From JACVRW01 sp963765135 (GTDB lineage Bacteria > Actinomycetota > Thermoleophilia > Solirubrobacterales > Thermoleophilaceae), in NCBI GenBank assembly GCA_963765135.1, contig CAVXUX010000003.1:372001-436000 (forward strand): DNA of 64,000 nt, read 5' to 3'. The notes beneath the pieces were generated by a model, which saw only the letters and a list, made by a program, of their open reading frames with translations, was not told the origin of the DNA and did no database searches. The translations under genes were made by a program, and so were the position numbers. Positions 26,922-35,184 of the stretch are shown piece after piece. The stretch's first letter is position 1; each line of letters starts with the position of its first letter.

Positions 26922-27523
26922 GCCCCGAGCGCAACCTGCGCGTGCTGGTCGTGGACGACCACGACGTGGTGCACTGGGGCTTTCGCCTGCTGCTGACCGA
27001 GCAGCCCTGGGTCGAGCGCTGCCTGTCCGCCTCCAACGCCGAGGAGGCGCTGGAGCTGACACGCCGCTACGACCCGCACGTGGCGCTGGTCGACCTGTTC
27101 CTGGGCGAGGAGTCGGGCGCCGAGCTGTGCGAGGCGATCCGGCGCGAGTCGCCCACCACGCGCGTGCTGCTGATCTCCGGCGCCGGCTGGATCTCCCCGC
27201 AGGCCGCCAAGGCCGCCGGTGCGTCGGGCTTCGTCTCCAAGGACTGGTCGGCCGACGACGTGGCCGCGGCGGTGCGCATGGTGGGGAAGGGGATGACCGT
27301 GTTCGCGCCGCGCGCGGAGCAGCCCGCCGCGCCGCTGTCTGACCGCGAGCGCGAGGTGCTCACGCTGATGGCGACGGGGGCGACCAACAAGGAGATCGCT
27401 CAGCGGCTGTTCCTCTCCCCGCACACCGTGAAGGAGCACACGAGCGCGCTCTACCGCAAGCTGAACGTGCGCAATCGGGCCGAAGCGGTGCAGCGCGCGG
27501 AGCGGCTTGGCCTGACCGTCTGA
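26918..27523 (+). CDS. LuxR/NarL-family response regulator
   Basis: A 201-residue regulator. The receiver domain begins LRVLVVDDHDVVHWGFR (acidic pocket DD), the phosphoacceptor Asp lies in VALVDLFLG near 54, and Lys in GFVSKDW near 102. The C-terminal LuxR helix-turn-helix is LSDREREVLTLMATGATNKEIAQRLFLSPHTVKEHTSALYRKLNVRNR (about 138-185). It overlaps the kinase gene and is followed by a GC-rich dyad at 27530-27545, then the fatty acid synthase operon, which is a candidate regulatory target by position only. Confidence 0.94.
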   Translation: MSPERNLRVLVVDDHDVVHWGFRLLLTEQPWVERCLSASNAEEALELTRRYDPHVALVDLFLGEESGAELCEAIRRESPTTRVLLISGAGWISPQAAKAAGASGFVSKDWSADDVAAAVRMVGKGMTVFAPRAEQPAAPLSDREREVLTLMATGATNKEIAQRLFLSPHTVKEHTSALYRKLNVRNRAEAVQRAERLGLTV

Positions 27524-27529
27524 CAAACA

Positions 27530-27545
27530 CCCCCCGACCGGGGGG
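27530..27545. promoter_or_regulatory. CCCCCC-GACC-GGGGGG dyad between response regulator and fabD
   Basis: Perfect 6-bp C-run and G-run arms with a 4-bp loop, 7 bp after the response regulator stop and 53 bp before the fabD start. It is followed by AACGG and not a T-run, which argues against a classical terminator. It could be a binding site for the LuxR-type regulator encoded next to it, or a weak hairpin. A related dyad lies upstream of the two-component genes at 25542. Confidence 0.4.
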
Positions 27546-27597
27546 AACGGCGGCCCGTAATGCTGAGACCGCTCCCGTGTACGGAATGGTTGCAACG

Positions 27598-28458
27598 ATG
27601 GCTCGCACCAACGAACAGCTCGCGATGCTGTTTCCCGGACAGGGAAGCCAGACCGCGGACATGCGTGAGGCGGTGGAGCGCCACCGGCCCGACCTGCTCG
27701 AGCTCGCTCGCGCCGAGGTCTCCGACGATCTCTTCGAGCGCGCCGCCGAGGGCACGCGCTGGGCGCAGCCTGCAATTTTCTGTGCAGCGCTCGCCGGTTA
27801 CGAAGTTCTTAGACAGCGCCACCAAGCTGACCTCATGGCCGGCCATTCGCTCGGCGAGATCACCGCCCTGGTGGCCGCCGAGGCGATCGACGCCCCCGAT
27901 GGCCTGCGCCTTGTCGCCGCCCGCGGCCGCCTGATGCAGGAGGCGCGCGGGGGCGGGATGATCGCGGTGCGGGTGCGGGAGCGCGAGCCGGTGGAGCAGG
28001 TCGCGGCGGAGACCGGCCTCACGATCGCCAACGACAACGCCCCCGACCAGCTCGTGCTGTCGGGCTCGCTCGAGGCGCTCGACCGGGCCGAGGAGCTGCT
28101 GCGCGAGCGCAAGGTGCGCGCCAAGCGGCTGCCCGTGGGCGGCGCGTTCCACTCGCCGCTGATGGAGCCGGCCGTTGCCCCCTTCCAGGAGCTGGTCGAG
28201 CGGATCGAGGTGCGCGAGCCGCGCGTGCCGGTCCTCTCCTGCGTGACCGCCGCGCCGTTCAACGACGTGCGCGGCCAGCTCGTCCAGGCGCTCACCTCGC
28301 CGGTCCGCTGGACCGACGTGATGGCCGCGCTCCACGGACTCGGCGCCACGCGCTACGTCGAGACCGGACCGGGCCGCGTGCTCACCGGCCTCGTGCGCAA
28401 GTCGCTCGACGGCGTGGAGGCCGAGGCGCCGCTCGCGATGGAGGCCGCCAATGCGTAG
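27598..28458 (+). CDS. fabD: Malonyl-CoA:ACP transacylase
   Basis: Transfers malonyl from CoA to ACP for fatty acid synthesis. Motifs: AMLFPGQGSQTADM (GQGSQ) near residue 9-20, the catalytic serine in LMAGHSLGEITALVA near 85, the arginine region AARGRLMQEA near 105, and the histidine in VGGAFHSPLM near 186. ATG 27598 is taken as the start; GTG 27577 and ATG 27586 are in frame and possible, but no clear Shine-Dalgarno separates them. It is the first gene of the fab operon and overlaps fabH by 8 bp. Confidence 0.95.
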   Translation: MARTNEQLAMLFPGQGSQTADMREAVERHRPDLLELARAEVSDDLFERAAEGTRWAQPAIFCAALAGYEVLRQRHQADLMAGHSLGEITALVAAEAIDAPDGLRLVAARGRLMQEARGGGMIAVRVREREPVEQVAAETGLTIANDNAPDQLVLSGSLEALDRAEELLRERKVRAKRLPVGGAFHSPLMEPAVAPFQELVERIEVREPRVPVLSCVTAAPFNDVRGQLVQALTSPVRWTDVMAALHGLGATRYVETGPGRVLTGLVRKSLDGVEAEAPLAMEAANA

Positions 28459-29444
28459 CGCCACGATCGAGCAGATCCCCTCGCTCGAGCGGGCCACCCG
28501 CCCGGCCGCGATCGTCTCGCTGGCGATGGCGGTGCCGGACAACGTCGTCACGAACGCGACCGTCGCCGAGGGCGCCGGCGTGACCGAGCAGTGGATCGTG
28601 CACCGGACCGGCGTCCACGAGCGCCGCCACGTGACGGATGGCCAGCGCCTGCAGGACCTCGCCGCGGCCGCCGGGCGCGAGGCGCTCGACGAGGCCGGGC
28701 TGGCGCCCGCGGACGTGGACCTGGTGCTGGTCGCCACGGTCGGCGCCGACGAGCTGCTCCCCAACGCCGCGCCGCTGGTGGCGCTCGACCTCGGCGCCGA
28801 CAGCGCCGGGGCGATGGACGTCGGCGCCGCCTGCACCGGCTTCCTGTCGGCGCTGTCGCTGGCCGCCGCCCAGGTGGAGAGTGGGCGCTGCGAGCACGTG
28901 CTGGTGATCGGCGCGGACGTCCTGAGCCGCTGGACCGACCCCTCCGACCGCGGCACCGCGGCGCTGTTCGCCGACGGCGCCGGCGCGGTGGTGGTCGGCG
29001 CCGCGAACGGCGGCCCGGGCCTGATCGGCCACATCGCGCTGCACGCGGACGGCGCTGGGCGCCCCGGCTATCCGGGCCAGCCACGACGACCTGATCATCC
29101 ACATGCAGGGCCACGACACCTTCAAGGCCGCGGTCCACCGCCTGTCGGAGTCGACGCTCGAGGCGGTCGACCGTGTCGGGCTCCAGCTCGACGACATCGG
29201 CCTGTTCGTCTACCACCAGGCCAACGCCCGCATCCTCGCCGCGGTCGGCGAGCGGCTCGGCCTCGACCGCGAGCGCGTGATCGACTGCATCGACCGCTAC
29301 GGCAACACCTCCTCGGCCACGCTGCCGATCGCCCTGGCGGACGCGCGCGAGCGCGGGATGCTCGAGCCCGGCATGAACGTGCTGCTGGCTGCCTTCGGCG
29401 CGGGATTCACCTGGGGCGCCGGGGTGATCCAATGGGGGGCATGA
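28451..29444 (+). CDS. fabH: 3-oxoacyl-ACP synthase III (one frameshift)
   Basis: Starts fatty acid elongation by condensing an acyl-CoA primer with malonyl-ACP. The catalytic Cys is in MDVGAACTGFLSAL near residue 123, the His is in LFVYHQANARILAAV after the shift, and the Asn is in CIDRYGNTSSATLPIALADA. One extra base at 29057 breaks the frame between HADGA and GAPAIRASHDDLIIHMQGHD. With it removed the protein is 330 residues, normal for FabH. The start ATG 28451 overlaps the fabD stop; the end overlaps fabG as ATGA. Confidence 0.93.
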
Positions 29445-30178
29445 ATGGACGCCCAGAGGGATGTGCGCTCGTGACCGGCGCTTCGCGCGGGATCGGCGCC
29501 GCGATCGCCAAGACGCTGGCCAGCGAGGGCTGGCCGGTCGGCGTGAACTACCGCAACGACTCCGACTCGGCGGAGGCCGTGGTCAAGGAGATCGTCGACG
29601 CCGGCGGCCGGGCGGTTGCCGTGCAGGCCGACATCTCGGACCCCGATGCCGCCGACGCGCTCTTCAAGACGCTCGAGGACGAGCTCGGGCCGGTGCTCGT
29701 GCTCGTCAACAACGCGGGCGTGCGAGCGGACGGCCTGTCCCCCCAGATCGACAACGAGGACTGGGACAGGGTGATCGACACCAACCTGTCCGCCGCGTTC
29801 CGGCTGACCCGGCGCGCGCTGCGGCCGATGATCCGCAACCGCTTCGGGCGCGTGGTGAACATCGCGTCGATCGTCGGCATCGAGAAGGCGAACCCGGGCC
29901 AGGCCAACTACGCGGCCTCCAAGGCCGGGCTGGTGGCGATGACGAAGACGGTCGCCACCGAGGTGGCGCGCCGCAACGTCACCGTCAACGCGGTGGCCCC
30001 GGGCCTGATCGAGACGGACATGACCGAGGGGCTGGGCGACGGGCTGCTGGACCTGGTGCCCGCCCGCCGGGCCGGAACACCCGACGAGGTGGCCGCCTGC
30101 GTGCGCTTCCTCACGTCGAGCGAGGCGGGCTACGTGACCGGCGTGTGCCTGACCGTCGACGGCGGACTTACAGCTTGA
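29441..30178 (+). CDS. fabG: 3-oxoacyl-ACP reductase
   Basis: NADPH-dependent short-chain dehydrogenase reducing 3-oxoacyl-ACP. Cofactor motif ALVTGASRGIGAAIAK near 10-25, LVNNAGVRADG near 88, and catalytic residues Ser in NIASIVG, Tyr and Lys in QANYAASKAG near 158-166. Two starts are possible, ATG 29432 and ATG 29441; 29441 is chosen because it overlaps the fabH stop (ATGA). Length is about 245 residues. It lies 20 bp before acpP. Confidence 0.95.
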   Translation: MNGRPEGCALVTGASRGIGAAIAKTLASEGWPVGVNYRNDSDSAEAVVKEIVDAGGRAVAVQADISDPDAADALFKTLEDELGPVLVLVNNAGVRADGLSPQIDNEDWDRVIDTNLSAAFRLTRRALRPMIRNRFGRVVNIASIVGIEKANPGQANYAASKAGLVAMTKTVATEVARRNVTVNAVAPGLIETDMTEGLGDGLLDLVPARRAGTPDEVAACVRFLTSSEAGYVTGVCLTVDGGLTA

Positions 30179-30198
30179 ACGACGACAAAGGAGACCGA

Positions 30199-30447
30199 AT
30201 GTCAACGACAGCAACCAGGGAACAGATCGAGGCTCGTGTGTTCGAGGCCCTCGAGGAGTTCGGCGCCGAGCCGGACCAGATCTCGGCCGACGCCGAGTTC
30301 GAGACGCTCGACATCGACTCGCTCGACCTCGTCGAGCTCGCCCAGATCGTCGAGGACGAGTACGGCGTGCAGCTCAAGGGCGAGGACATGGAGGGCGTCA
30401 AGACCGTCCGTCAGGCCGTGGATCTGGTGGCGTCGAAGCTGGGATGA
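30199..30447 (+). CDS. acpP: Acyl carrier protein
   Basis: An 82-residue acidic carrier protein. The phosphopantetheine attachment motif is DSLD within FETLDIDSLDLVELAQIVED, with Ser near residue 40. The helix II segment and C-terminal KTVRQAVDLVASKLG are typical. A strong Shine-Dalgarno AAAGGAG (30187-30193) precedes ATG 30199. This is the best ribosome-binding site in the operon and matches the high level at which ACP is normally made. The stop overlaps fabF (ATGA). Confidence 0.96.
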   Translation: MSTTATREQIEARVFEALEEFGAEPDQISADAEFETLDIDSLDLVELAQIVEDEYGVQLKGEDMEGVKTVRQAVDLVASKLG

Positions 30448-31646
30448 CCCGCAACGTCGTCATCACCGGAGTGGGGGCCGTGACGCCGCTGGGCGTCGGC
30501 GCCCGCACCCTGCACGAGCGCTGGAGCGCCGGCCAGTCCGGTATCGAGGACGGCTACGGCCGCGCGACCGAGTTCGAGCCCAAGGAGCACCTCTCGATCA
30601 AGGAGGTGCGCCGTGCCGATCGCTTCACGCAGCTAGCGCTGACGGCGGCGGCCGAGGCGATCGCGGACGCGGGCTGGGAGGACGGCCCGCCCGGCGATCC
30701 CGACCGCGCCGCGTGCCTGATCGGCACCGGCATCGGCGGCATCGACACGCTCGAGCAGCAGCATCTGATCCTGCAGCAGCAGGGTGCCGACCGCATCTCG
30801 CCGCTCTCGATCCCGCTGCTGATGGCCAACGCCGCCTCGGGTGTCGTGTCGATGAAGCACGGCCTGCGCGGCCAGTCGTTCGGGACCGTGTCGGCCTGCT
30901 CCGCGGGCGCGCACTCGATCGGGATGGCGGCGCGGCTGATCAAGTACGGCGACGCCGAGACCGTCGTGACCGGCGGCAGCGAGGCGGCGATCACGCCGCT
31001 CGCCACGGCTGCCTTCTCGCGCATGGACGCGCTCTCCGACAGCGGCATCTCGCGCCCGTTCGACAAGCGCCGCGACGGCTTCGTGATGGGCGAGGGCGCC
31101 GGGATCCTCGTGCTCGAGGAAGAGGAGGCGGCCCGCGCCCGCGGCGCGCGCATCCTCGGCTACCTGCGCGGCTACGCGTCCACGTCAGACGCGTATCACC
31201 TGACCGCCCCCGAGCCGAGCGGCCGCGGCGCCTCGAAGGCGATCGAGCTGGCGCTGGCCGATGCCTCGCTGTCTGCTGACGACATCCTGTACGTCAACGC
31301 CCACGGCACCTCCACGCCGCTGAACGACCGCGCCGAGACGAACGCCCTGAAGGCCGCGTTCGGCGAGGAGCGCGCCGCGCAGATCCCGGTCAGCTCGACG
31401 AAGTCGGCGATCGGGCACCTGCTCGGGGCCGCCGGGGCGGTCGAGGCGATCGCAACGCTGCTGGCGCTGCGCGACCGGATCGCGCCGCCGACGCTCAACT
31501 ACGAGGAGCCCGACGAGGGGCTCGACCTGGACTACGTCCCGCAGGAGGCGCGCCCGCTCGCCAACGGCGACACGCCGGCGATCGGCATCTCGAACGCCTT
31601 CGGATTCGGCGGGCACAACGCAGTTCTCTGCCTGGAGGCCGAGTGA
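30444..31646 (+). CDS. fabF: 3-oxoacyl-ACP synthase II (KAS II)
   Basis: Elongation condensing enzyme, 400 residues. Catalytic Cys in GTVSACSAGAHSIGMA near 152-155; His in LYVNAHGTSTPLNDRAET near 290 and in SSTKSAIGHLLGAAGAVEAI near 325; C-terminal NAFGFGGHNAVLCLE. The family N-terminus VVITGVGAVTPLG is intact. It starts at ATG 30444 overlapping acpP and ends overlapping the carboxylase gene (GTGA). It follows acpP immediately, as in most bacterial fab operons. Confidence 0.96.
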   Translation: MTRNVVITGVGAVTPLGVGARTLHERWSAGQSGIEDGYGRATEFEPKEHLSIKEVRRADRFTQLALTAAAEAIADAGWEDGPPGDPDRAACLIGTGIGGIDTLEQQHLILQQQGADRISPLSIPLLMANAASGVVSMKHGLRGQSFGTVSACSAGAHSIGMAARLIKYGDAETVVTGGSEAAITPLATAAFSRMDALSDSGISRPFDKRRDGFVMGEGAGILVLEEEEAARARGARILGYLRGYASTSDAYHLTAPEPSGRGASKAIELALADASLSADDILYVNAHGTSTPLNDRAETNALKAAFGEERAAQIPVSSTKSAIGHLLGAAGAVEAIATLLALRDRIAPPTLNYEEPDEGLDLDYVPQEARPLANGDTPAIGISNAFGFGGHNAVLCLEAE

Positions 31647-33106
31647 GCGCTCTCGCTGAACGTCTCACCGTCGTCGAGCAGCCACGGTCGCTCGACGCCT
31701 ACGGTCGCCTGGAGGCGCTGTTCGACCCCGGCTCGCTGAACGTGATCCGGTCGACGGTGCTGCCGCGGCGCGAGTCCAAGCGGATGGCGCCGGGTGACGG
31801 CGTCGTGGGCGGCAGCGGCACGGTCGCCGGCCGTCCCGTCTTCGCGTACGCCCAGGACCAGAGCTTCGCCGGCGGATCGCTGGGCGAAGCGCACGCCGAG
31901 ACGATCATCCGCGTGATGGAGCTGGCCGAACGGGCCGCGGCGCCGGTGATCGGCTTCATCGCCTCCGGCGGCGCGCGCATGGACGACGGCGTCGCCGCGC
32001 TGGCCGGGTACGGACGGATCTTCCGGCACAACGTCCGGCTGTCCGGCCGCGTCCCGCAGATCTCCGTGATCTGCGGCATCTCGGCGGGCGGCGGCTCGTA
32101 CTCGCCCGCCCTGACCGACTTCGTCGTCATGACGGAGGAGTCGGCGATGTTCCTGACCGGCCCGGGCGTTGTGGGCGAGGTGATGGGCGAGGACGTGGAC
32201 GCTGCCGGCCTCGGCGGCCCGCGCGTGCACTCCGCCAACGGCGTGTCCCAGTTCGTCGCGGACGACGACCGCGCGGCGGTGGCGCTCGTGCGCGACCTGC
32301 TCTCCTACTTCCCGCAGCGCGCCGGCGACGAGCTGCCGATCGCGCCGCCGGCCGCCGTGCGGCGGATCGACCCCAGCTCGGTCGTGCCGACCAGCGCGCG
32401 CAAGGTCTACGACGTGCGCGGCGTGATCGAGGCGATCGTGGACGACGGAGCGATGCTCGAGGTGTCCGAGCGCTGGGCGCGCAACATGGTCACGGCGCTC
32501 GCGCGCATCGACGGGCGCCCGGTCGGCGTGATCGCCAACCAGCCCTGGTTCCTCGGCGGCGTTATCGACGCCACGGCCGCGCAGAAGGCGGCCCGGTTCG
32601 TGCGCACCTGCAACGCGTTCGGGCTGCCGCTGGTCGTGCTGGTCGACACCCCCGGCTTCCTGCCCGGCACCAAGCAGGAGGGGCTCGGCGTGATCCGCCA
32701 CGGAGCCAAGCTGCTGCACGCGTTCGCCGAGGCGGTGGTGCCGAAGGTCACGGTCGTGCTGCGCAAGGCCTACGGCGGTGCCTACATCTGCATGAACTCG
32801 AAGGACCTGGGCGCCGACCTGTCGCTGGCCTGGCCCGACGCCGAGATCGGGATCATGGGGCCCAAGCAGGCGGTCGGGGTGGTGCACCGCCGGGCGCTGG
32901 CCGAGGCCGACGACCCCGAGGCCGAGCGCGACCGGCTGGCGGCCGAGTACGCCGACGAGCACGTGACGGCTGCGGTCGCCGCGAGCCAGGGCTTCGTGGA
33001 CGAGCTGGTCGAGCCGCGCGACACGCGCCGCCGGCTGGCGAGCGCGCTGGCGGGCCTGTCGCATGCCGGTCAGTTCGGCAACGGACCGGGGAACATCCCC
33101 CTATGA
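31643..33106 (+). CDS. Acyl-CoA carboxylase beta subunit (carboxyltransferase)
   Basis: A 487-residue carboxyltransferase with both halves present, as in propionyl/acetyl-CoA carboxylase beta subunits of actinobacteria (AccD/PccB type). N-domain: VIGFIASGGARMDDGVAALAGYGRIFRHN and ISVICGISAGGGSYSPALTDFVVMT. C-domain: PLVVLVDTPGFLPGTKQEGLGVIRHGAKLLHAFAEA and VVLRKAYGGAYICMNSKDLGADLSLAWP. These are the oxyanion-hole regions of biotin carboxyltransferases. It would make malonyl-CoA or methylmalonyl-CoA feeding the fab operon; a biotin carboxylase subunit is not in the window. GTG start at 31643. Confidence 0.92.
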   Translation: MSALAERLTVVEQPRSLDAYGRLEALFDPGSLNVIRSTVLPRRESKRMAPGDGVVGGSGTVAGRPVFAYAQDQSFAGGSLGEAHAETIIRVMELAERAAAPVIGFIASGGARMDDGVAALAGYGRIFRHNVRLSGRVPQISVICGISAGGGSYSPALTDFVVMTEESAMFLTGPGVVGEVMGEDVDAAGLGGPRVHSANGVSQFVADDDRAAVALVRDLLSYFPQRAGDELPIAPPAAVRRIDPSSVVPTSARKVYDVRGVIEAIVDDGAMLEVSERWARNMVTALARIDGRPVGVIANQPWFLGGVIDATAAQKAARFVRTCNAFGLPLVVLVDTPGFLPGTKQEGLGVIRHGAKLLHAFAEAVVPKVTVVLRKAYGGAYICMNSKDLGADLSLAWPDAEIGIMGPKQAVGVVHRRALAEADDPEAERDRLAAEYADEHVTAAVAASQGFVDELVEPRDTRRRLASALAGLSHAGQFGNGPGNIPL

Positions 33107-33702
33107 CGACCTACGTGGCCCTCGGCGACAGCTTCACGGCCGGGCTGAAGAACGGCGAGCCGCGCTGGGCCGACGAGGTGGCGCGCGCGCTCGGGCCGCA
33201 GACGCGCTACGAGAACCTCGCGTGGGTCGGGGCGACCAGCATCGACGTCGAGCAGCGCCAGCTGGAGCGTGCGCTCGAGCTCGACCCCGACGTGGTGACG
33301 CTCGTGTGCGGAGCGAACGACGTGCTCGAGTCGGTGCGCCCCGACGCCCGCGCGTACGCCGAGCGGCTGGGGCGCATGTTCGCGCGGCTGCGCGCCGAGG
33401 CGCCGCGGGCTGCCGTCGTGACCGCAACGTATCCGGACATCTCTCGCTTCCTCGACCTCCGCCCGCGCACGCGTACGCGAGTGGAGGAGGGCATGCGCCG
33501 CTTCAACGAGGCGTGCCGCGGCGTGGCGGAGCGGCACGGCGTGGCGCTGCTCGACGGCTTCAGGGACCCGGCCGCGTCCGATCGCGACACCTACGCCGAC
33601 GACGGCTTCCACCCATCGGCCGAGGGACACCGGCGCGCGGCGGCCGCCTTCCTGCGCGCGCTGCGCACTCGGTTTCGGCTGACGGAGGCGCCGGCCGCAT
33701 GA
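33103..33702 (+). CDS. SGNH/GDSL hydrolase
   Basis: A 199-residue GDSL-type lipase/esterase. Block I is YVALGDSFTAG (Ser near residue 9), Block III LVCGANDVLE, and block V is DDGFHPSAEGHRRAA with the Asp/His pair near 167-170. No signal peptide is visible, so it is probably cytosolic. It overlaps both neighbours by 4 bp inside the fatty acid operon, suggesting a role in lipid metabolism such as acyl-thioester or acyl-ester hydrolysis. Substrate unknown. Confidence 0.9.
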   Translation: MTTYVALGDSFTAGLKNGEPRWADEVARALGPQTRYENLAWVGATSIDVEQRQLERALELDPDVVTLVCGANDVLESVRPDARAYAERLGRMFARLRAEAPRAAVVTATYPDISRFLDLRPRTRTRVEEGMRRFNEACRGVAERHGVALLDGFRDPAASDRDTYADDGFHPSAEGHRRAAAAFLRALRTRFRLTEAPAA

Positions 33703-34160
33703 GCCTCTTCGAGCGTGACTTCGACGCCTTGGAGCCGGGCGAGCGCTTCGTGACCTCCGGGCGCACCGTGTCCGAGGCGGACATCGGTCAGTTCGCCGCG
33801 CTCACCGGCGATACGCACCCCCAGCACGTCGACGCCGCGTGGGCGGCCGGGAGCCGCTTCGGCGAGCAGATCGCGCACGGGCTGCTGGTGCTGTCGTTCG
33901 CGGCCGGCTCGATGCCGTTCGACCCCGAGCGGGTGGTGGCGCTGCGGCGCGTGGGCGACGCGGTCTTCAAGCAGCCCGTGCTGATCGGTGACACCGTGCA
34001 CGTGGAGGGCGAGGTCGTCTCGGTGCGTCCGATCGACGACGAGAACGGGCTGGTCGAGTGCCGCTGGCGGGTGCTGAATCAGCACGGCCGGCTGGTGCTG
34101 CGGGCGTCGGTCGAGCTGGTCTGGCGACGCGCCGCGGTTCGAGAGCCGATACTCCTCTAG
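33699..34160 (+). CDS. MaoC-like hotdog dehydratase
   Basis: A 153-residue MaoC/(R)-hydratase-family protein. The hydratase motif is FAALTGDTHPQHVDAAWAAGSRFGEQIAHGLL with Asp near residue 35 and His near 40, followed by a hotdog fold ending VECRWRVLNQHGRLVLRASVELVW. In the fab operon, with no FabZ or FabA homologue seen nearby, it is the candidate 3-hydroxyacyl-ACP dehydratase, comparable to mycobacterial HadAB. That assignment is inference. It ends 2 bp before the InhA-like gene. Confidence 0.88.
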   Translation: MSLFERDFDALEPGERFVTSGRTVSEADIGQFAALTGDTHPQHVDAAWAAGSRFGEQIAHGLLVLSFAAGSMPFDPERVVALRRVGDAVFKQPVLIGDTVHVEGEVVSVRPIDDENGLVECRWRVLNQHGRLVLRASVELVWRRAAVREPILL

Positions 34161-34162
34161 CC

Positions 34163-34928
34163 ATGCTGCTGGAGGGCAAGCGGCTGCTCGTCACGGGCGT
34201 GCTCACGCGCGGCTCGATCGCCTATGCCGTGGCGGAGCGCGCGCAGCATGAGGGCGCCGAGGTCGTGCTGACCGGCTTCGGGCGCACGCGGCGGATGACG
34301 GAGCGCGCGGCGGCGCGGCTGCCCTCGCCTCCCGACGTGCGTCGAGCTGGACGTGAACTCCGCGGAGGACCTGGCCGCCCTGTCGTCTCTCGGCCACATC
34401 GACGGTGCCTTGCATGCGATCGCCTTCGCTCCGGGCGACGCTTTGGGCGGCAACTTCATGACCGCGCCGCCTGAGTCGGCCGAGATCGCCTTCCGCACCT
34501 CTGCTTACTCCTTCAAGGCCCTGGCTGAGGCGCTTGCGCCGCTCATGGGCGACGAAGGGGGCTCGTTCGTCGGGATGGACTTCGATGCCTCGGTGGCCTG
34601 GCCCGTCTATGACTGGATGGGCGTTGCCAAGGCCGCGCTCGAGTCTGTGTCCAGGTATCTGGCCCGCGATTTGGGCGCTGACGGCATCCGCGTGAACCTC
34701 GTCTCCGCGGGCCCTGTGGAGACGCCCGCGGCCGAGGGCATCCCGGGCTTCGACCGGCTGGCCGCGATGTGGGGCAAGCAGGCGCCGCTCGGGTGGGACA
34801 CGAGCGACCCGGCGCCGGTCGCGGACGCGGTCTGCTTCCTGCTGTCCGATTGGGCGCGCGGCATCACCGGAGAGATCGTGCACGTGGACGGCGGCTTCCA
34901 CGCGATGGGCGCCCCACTCGAAGCCTGA
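34163..34928 (+). CDS. Enoyl-ACP reductase, InhA/FabI-type (one frameshift)
   Basis: NADH-dependent enoyl reductase completing the elongation cycle. GKRLLVTGVLTRGSIAYAVAERA (about 5-27) carries the InhA/FabI Gly-rich variant with S-I-A; FAPGDALGGNF and FDASVAWPVYDWMGVAKAALESVSRYLARDLG contain the Y/K catalytic region. VNLVSAGPVETPAAEGIPGF closes the substrate loop. One extra base at 34340 breaks the frame between LPSPPDV and VELDVNSAEDLAAL; with it removed the length is 254. Clearly closer to InhA of mycobacteria than to FabK or FabV. ATG 34163. Confidence 0.92.
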
Positions 34929-34965
34929 TGCTCGTGGCCTGACTCTTCCACGCTCCCGACATCGA

Positions 34966-35175
34966 CCCGTCGACCTCCAGCGCCGGCTGCCGACTGCGGG
35001 AATCCCCCGGGTTCATGGCGCTCCGCAAGACAGCGATCACGGGTTGCGCGAGTTCGCGGTGGTAGATCCCGACGGGAACCTGCTCCGGATCGGCTCGTTC
35101 ATCAGCTTCGCCGTCCGGCTCCGCCGCCTCCGCTCCGCCCGCCGCCGGCGAGCCCGCTTCGGCCAGCCGGGATAA
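34966..35175 (+). pseudogene. Remnant of a VOC/glyoxalase (bleomycin-resistance-like) gene, 3' end
   Basis: Between the InhA-like gene and coaX an open frame without a plausible start encodes DLQRRLPTAGIPRVHGAP, then GLREFAVVDPDGNLLRIGS near 35041-35097, and ends at TAA 35173-35175. The motif REFAVVDPDGNLLRIG is the C-terminal signature of vicinal-oxygen-chelate proteins such as bleomycin-resistance dioxygenases (the Glu is a metal ligand). The N-terminal half is missing and the last 30 residues become Arg-rich. I read it as a decayed gene or truncated duplicate. The region is otherwise empty. Confidence 0.65.
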
Positions 35176-35184
35176 TCCCCCGCC

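Noticed and set aside
24819..27062. Long minus-strand frame opposite folK, the kinase and the regulator
   Set aside because: It is a shadow of recognised plus-strand genes and contains low-complexity Ala/Arg/Gly sequence only.
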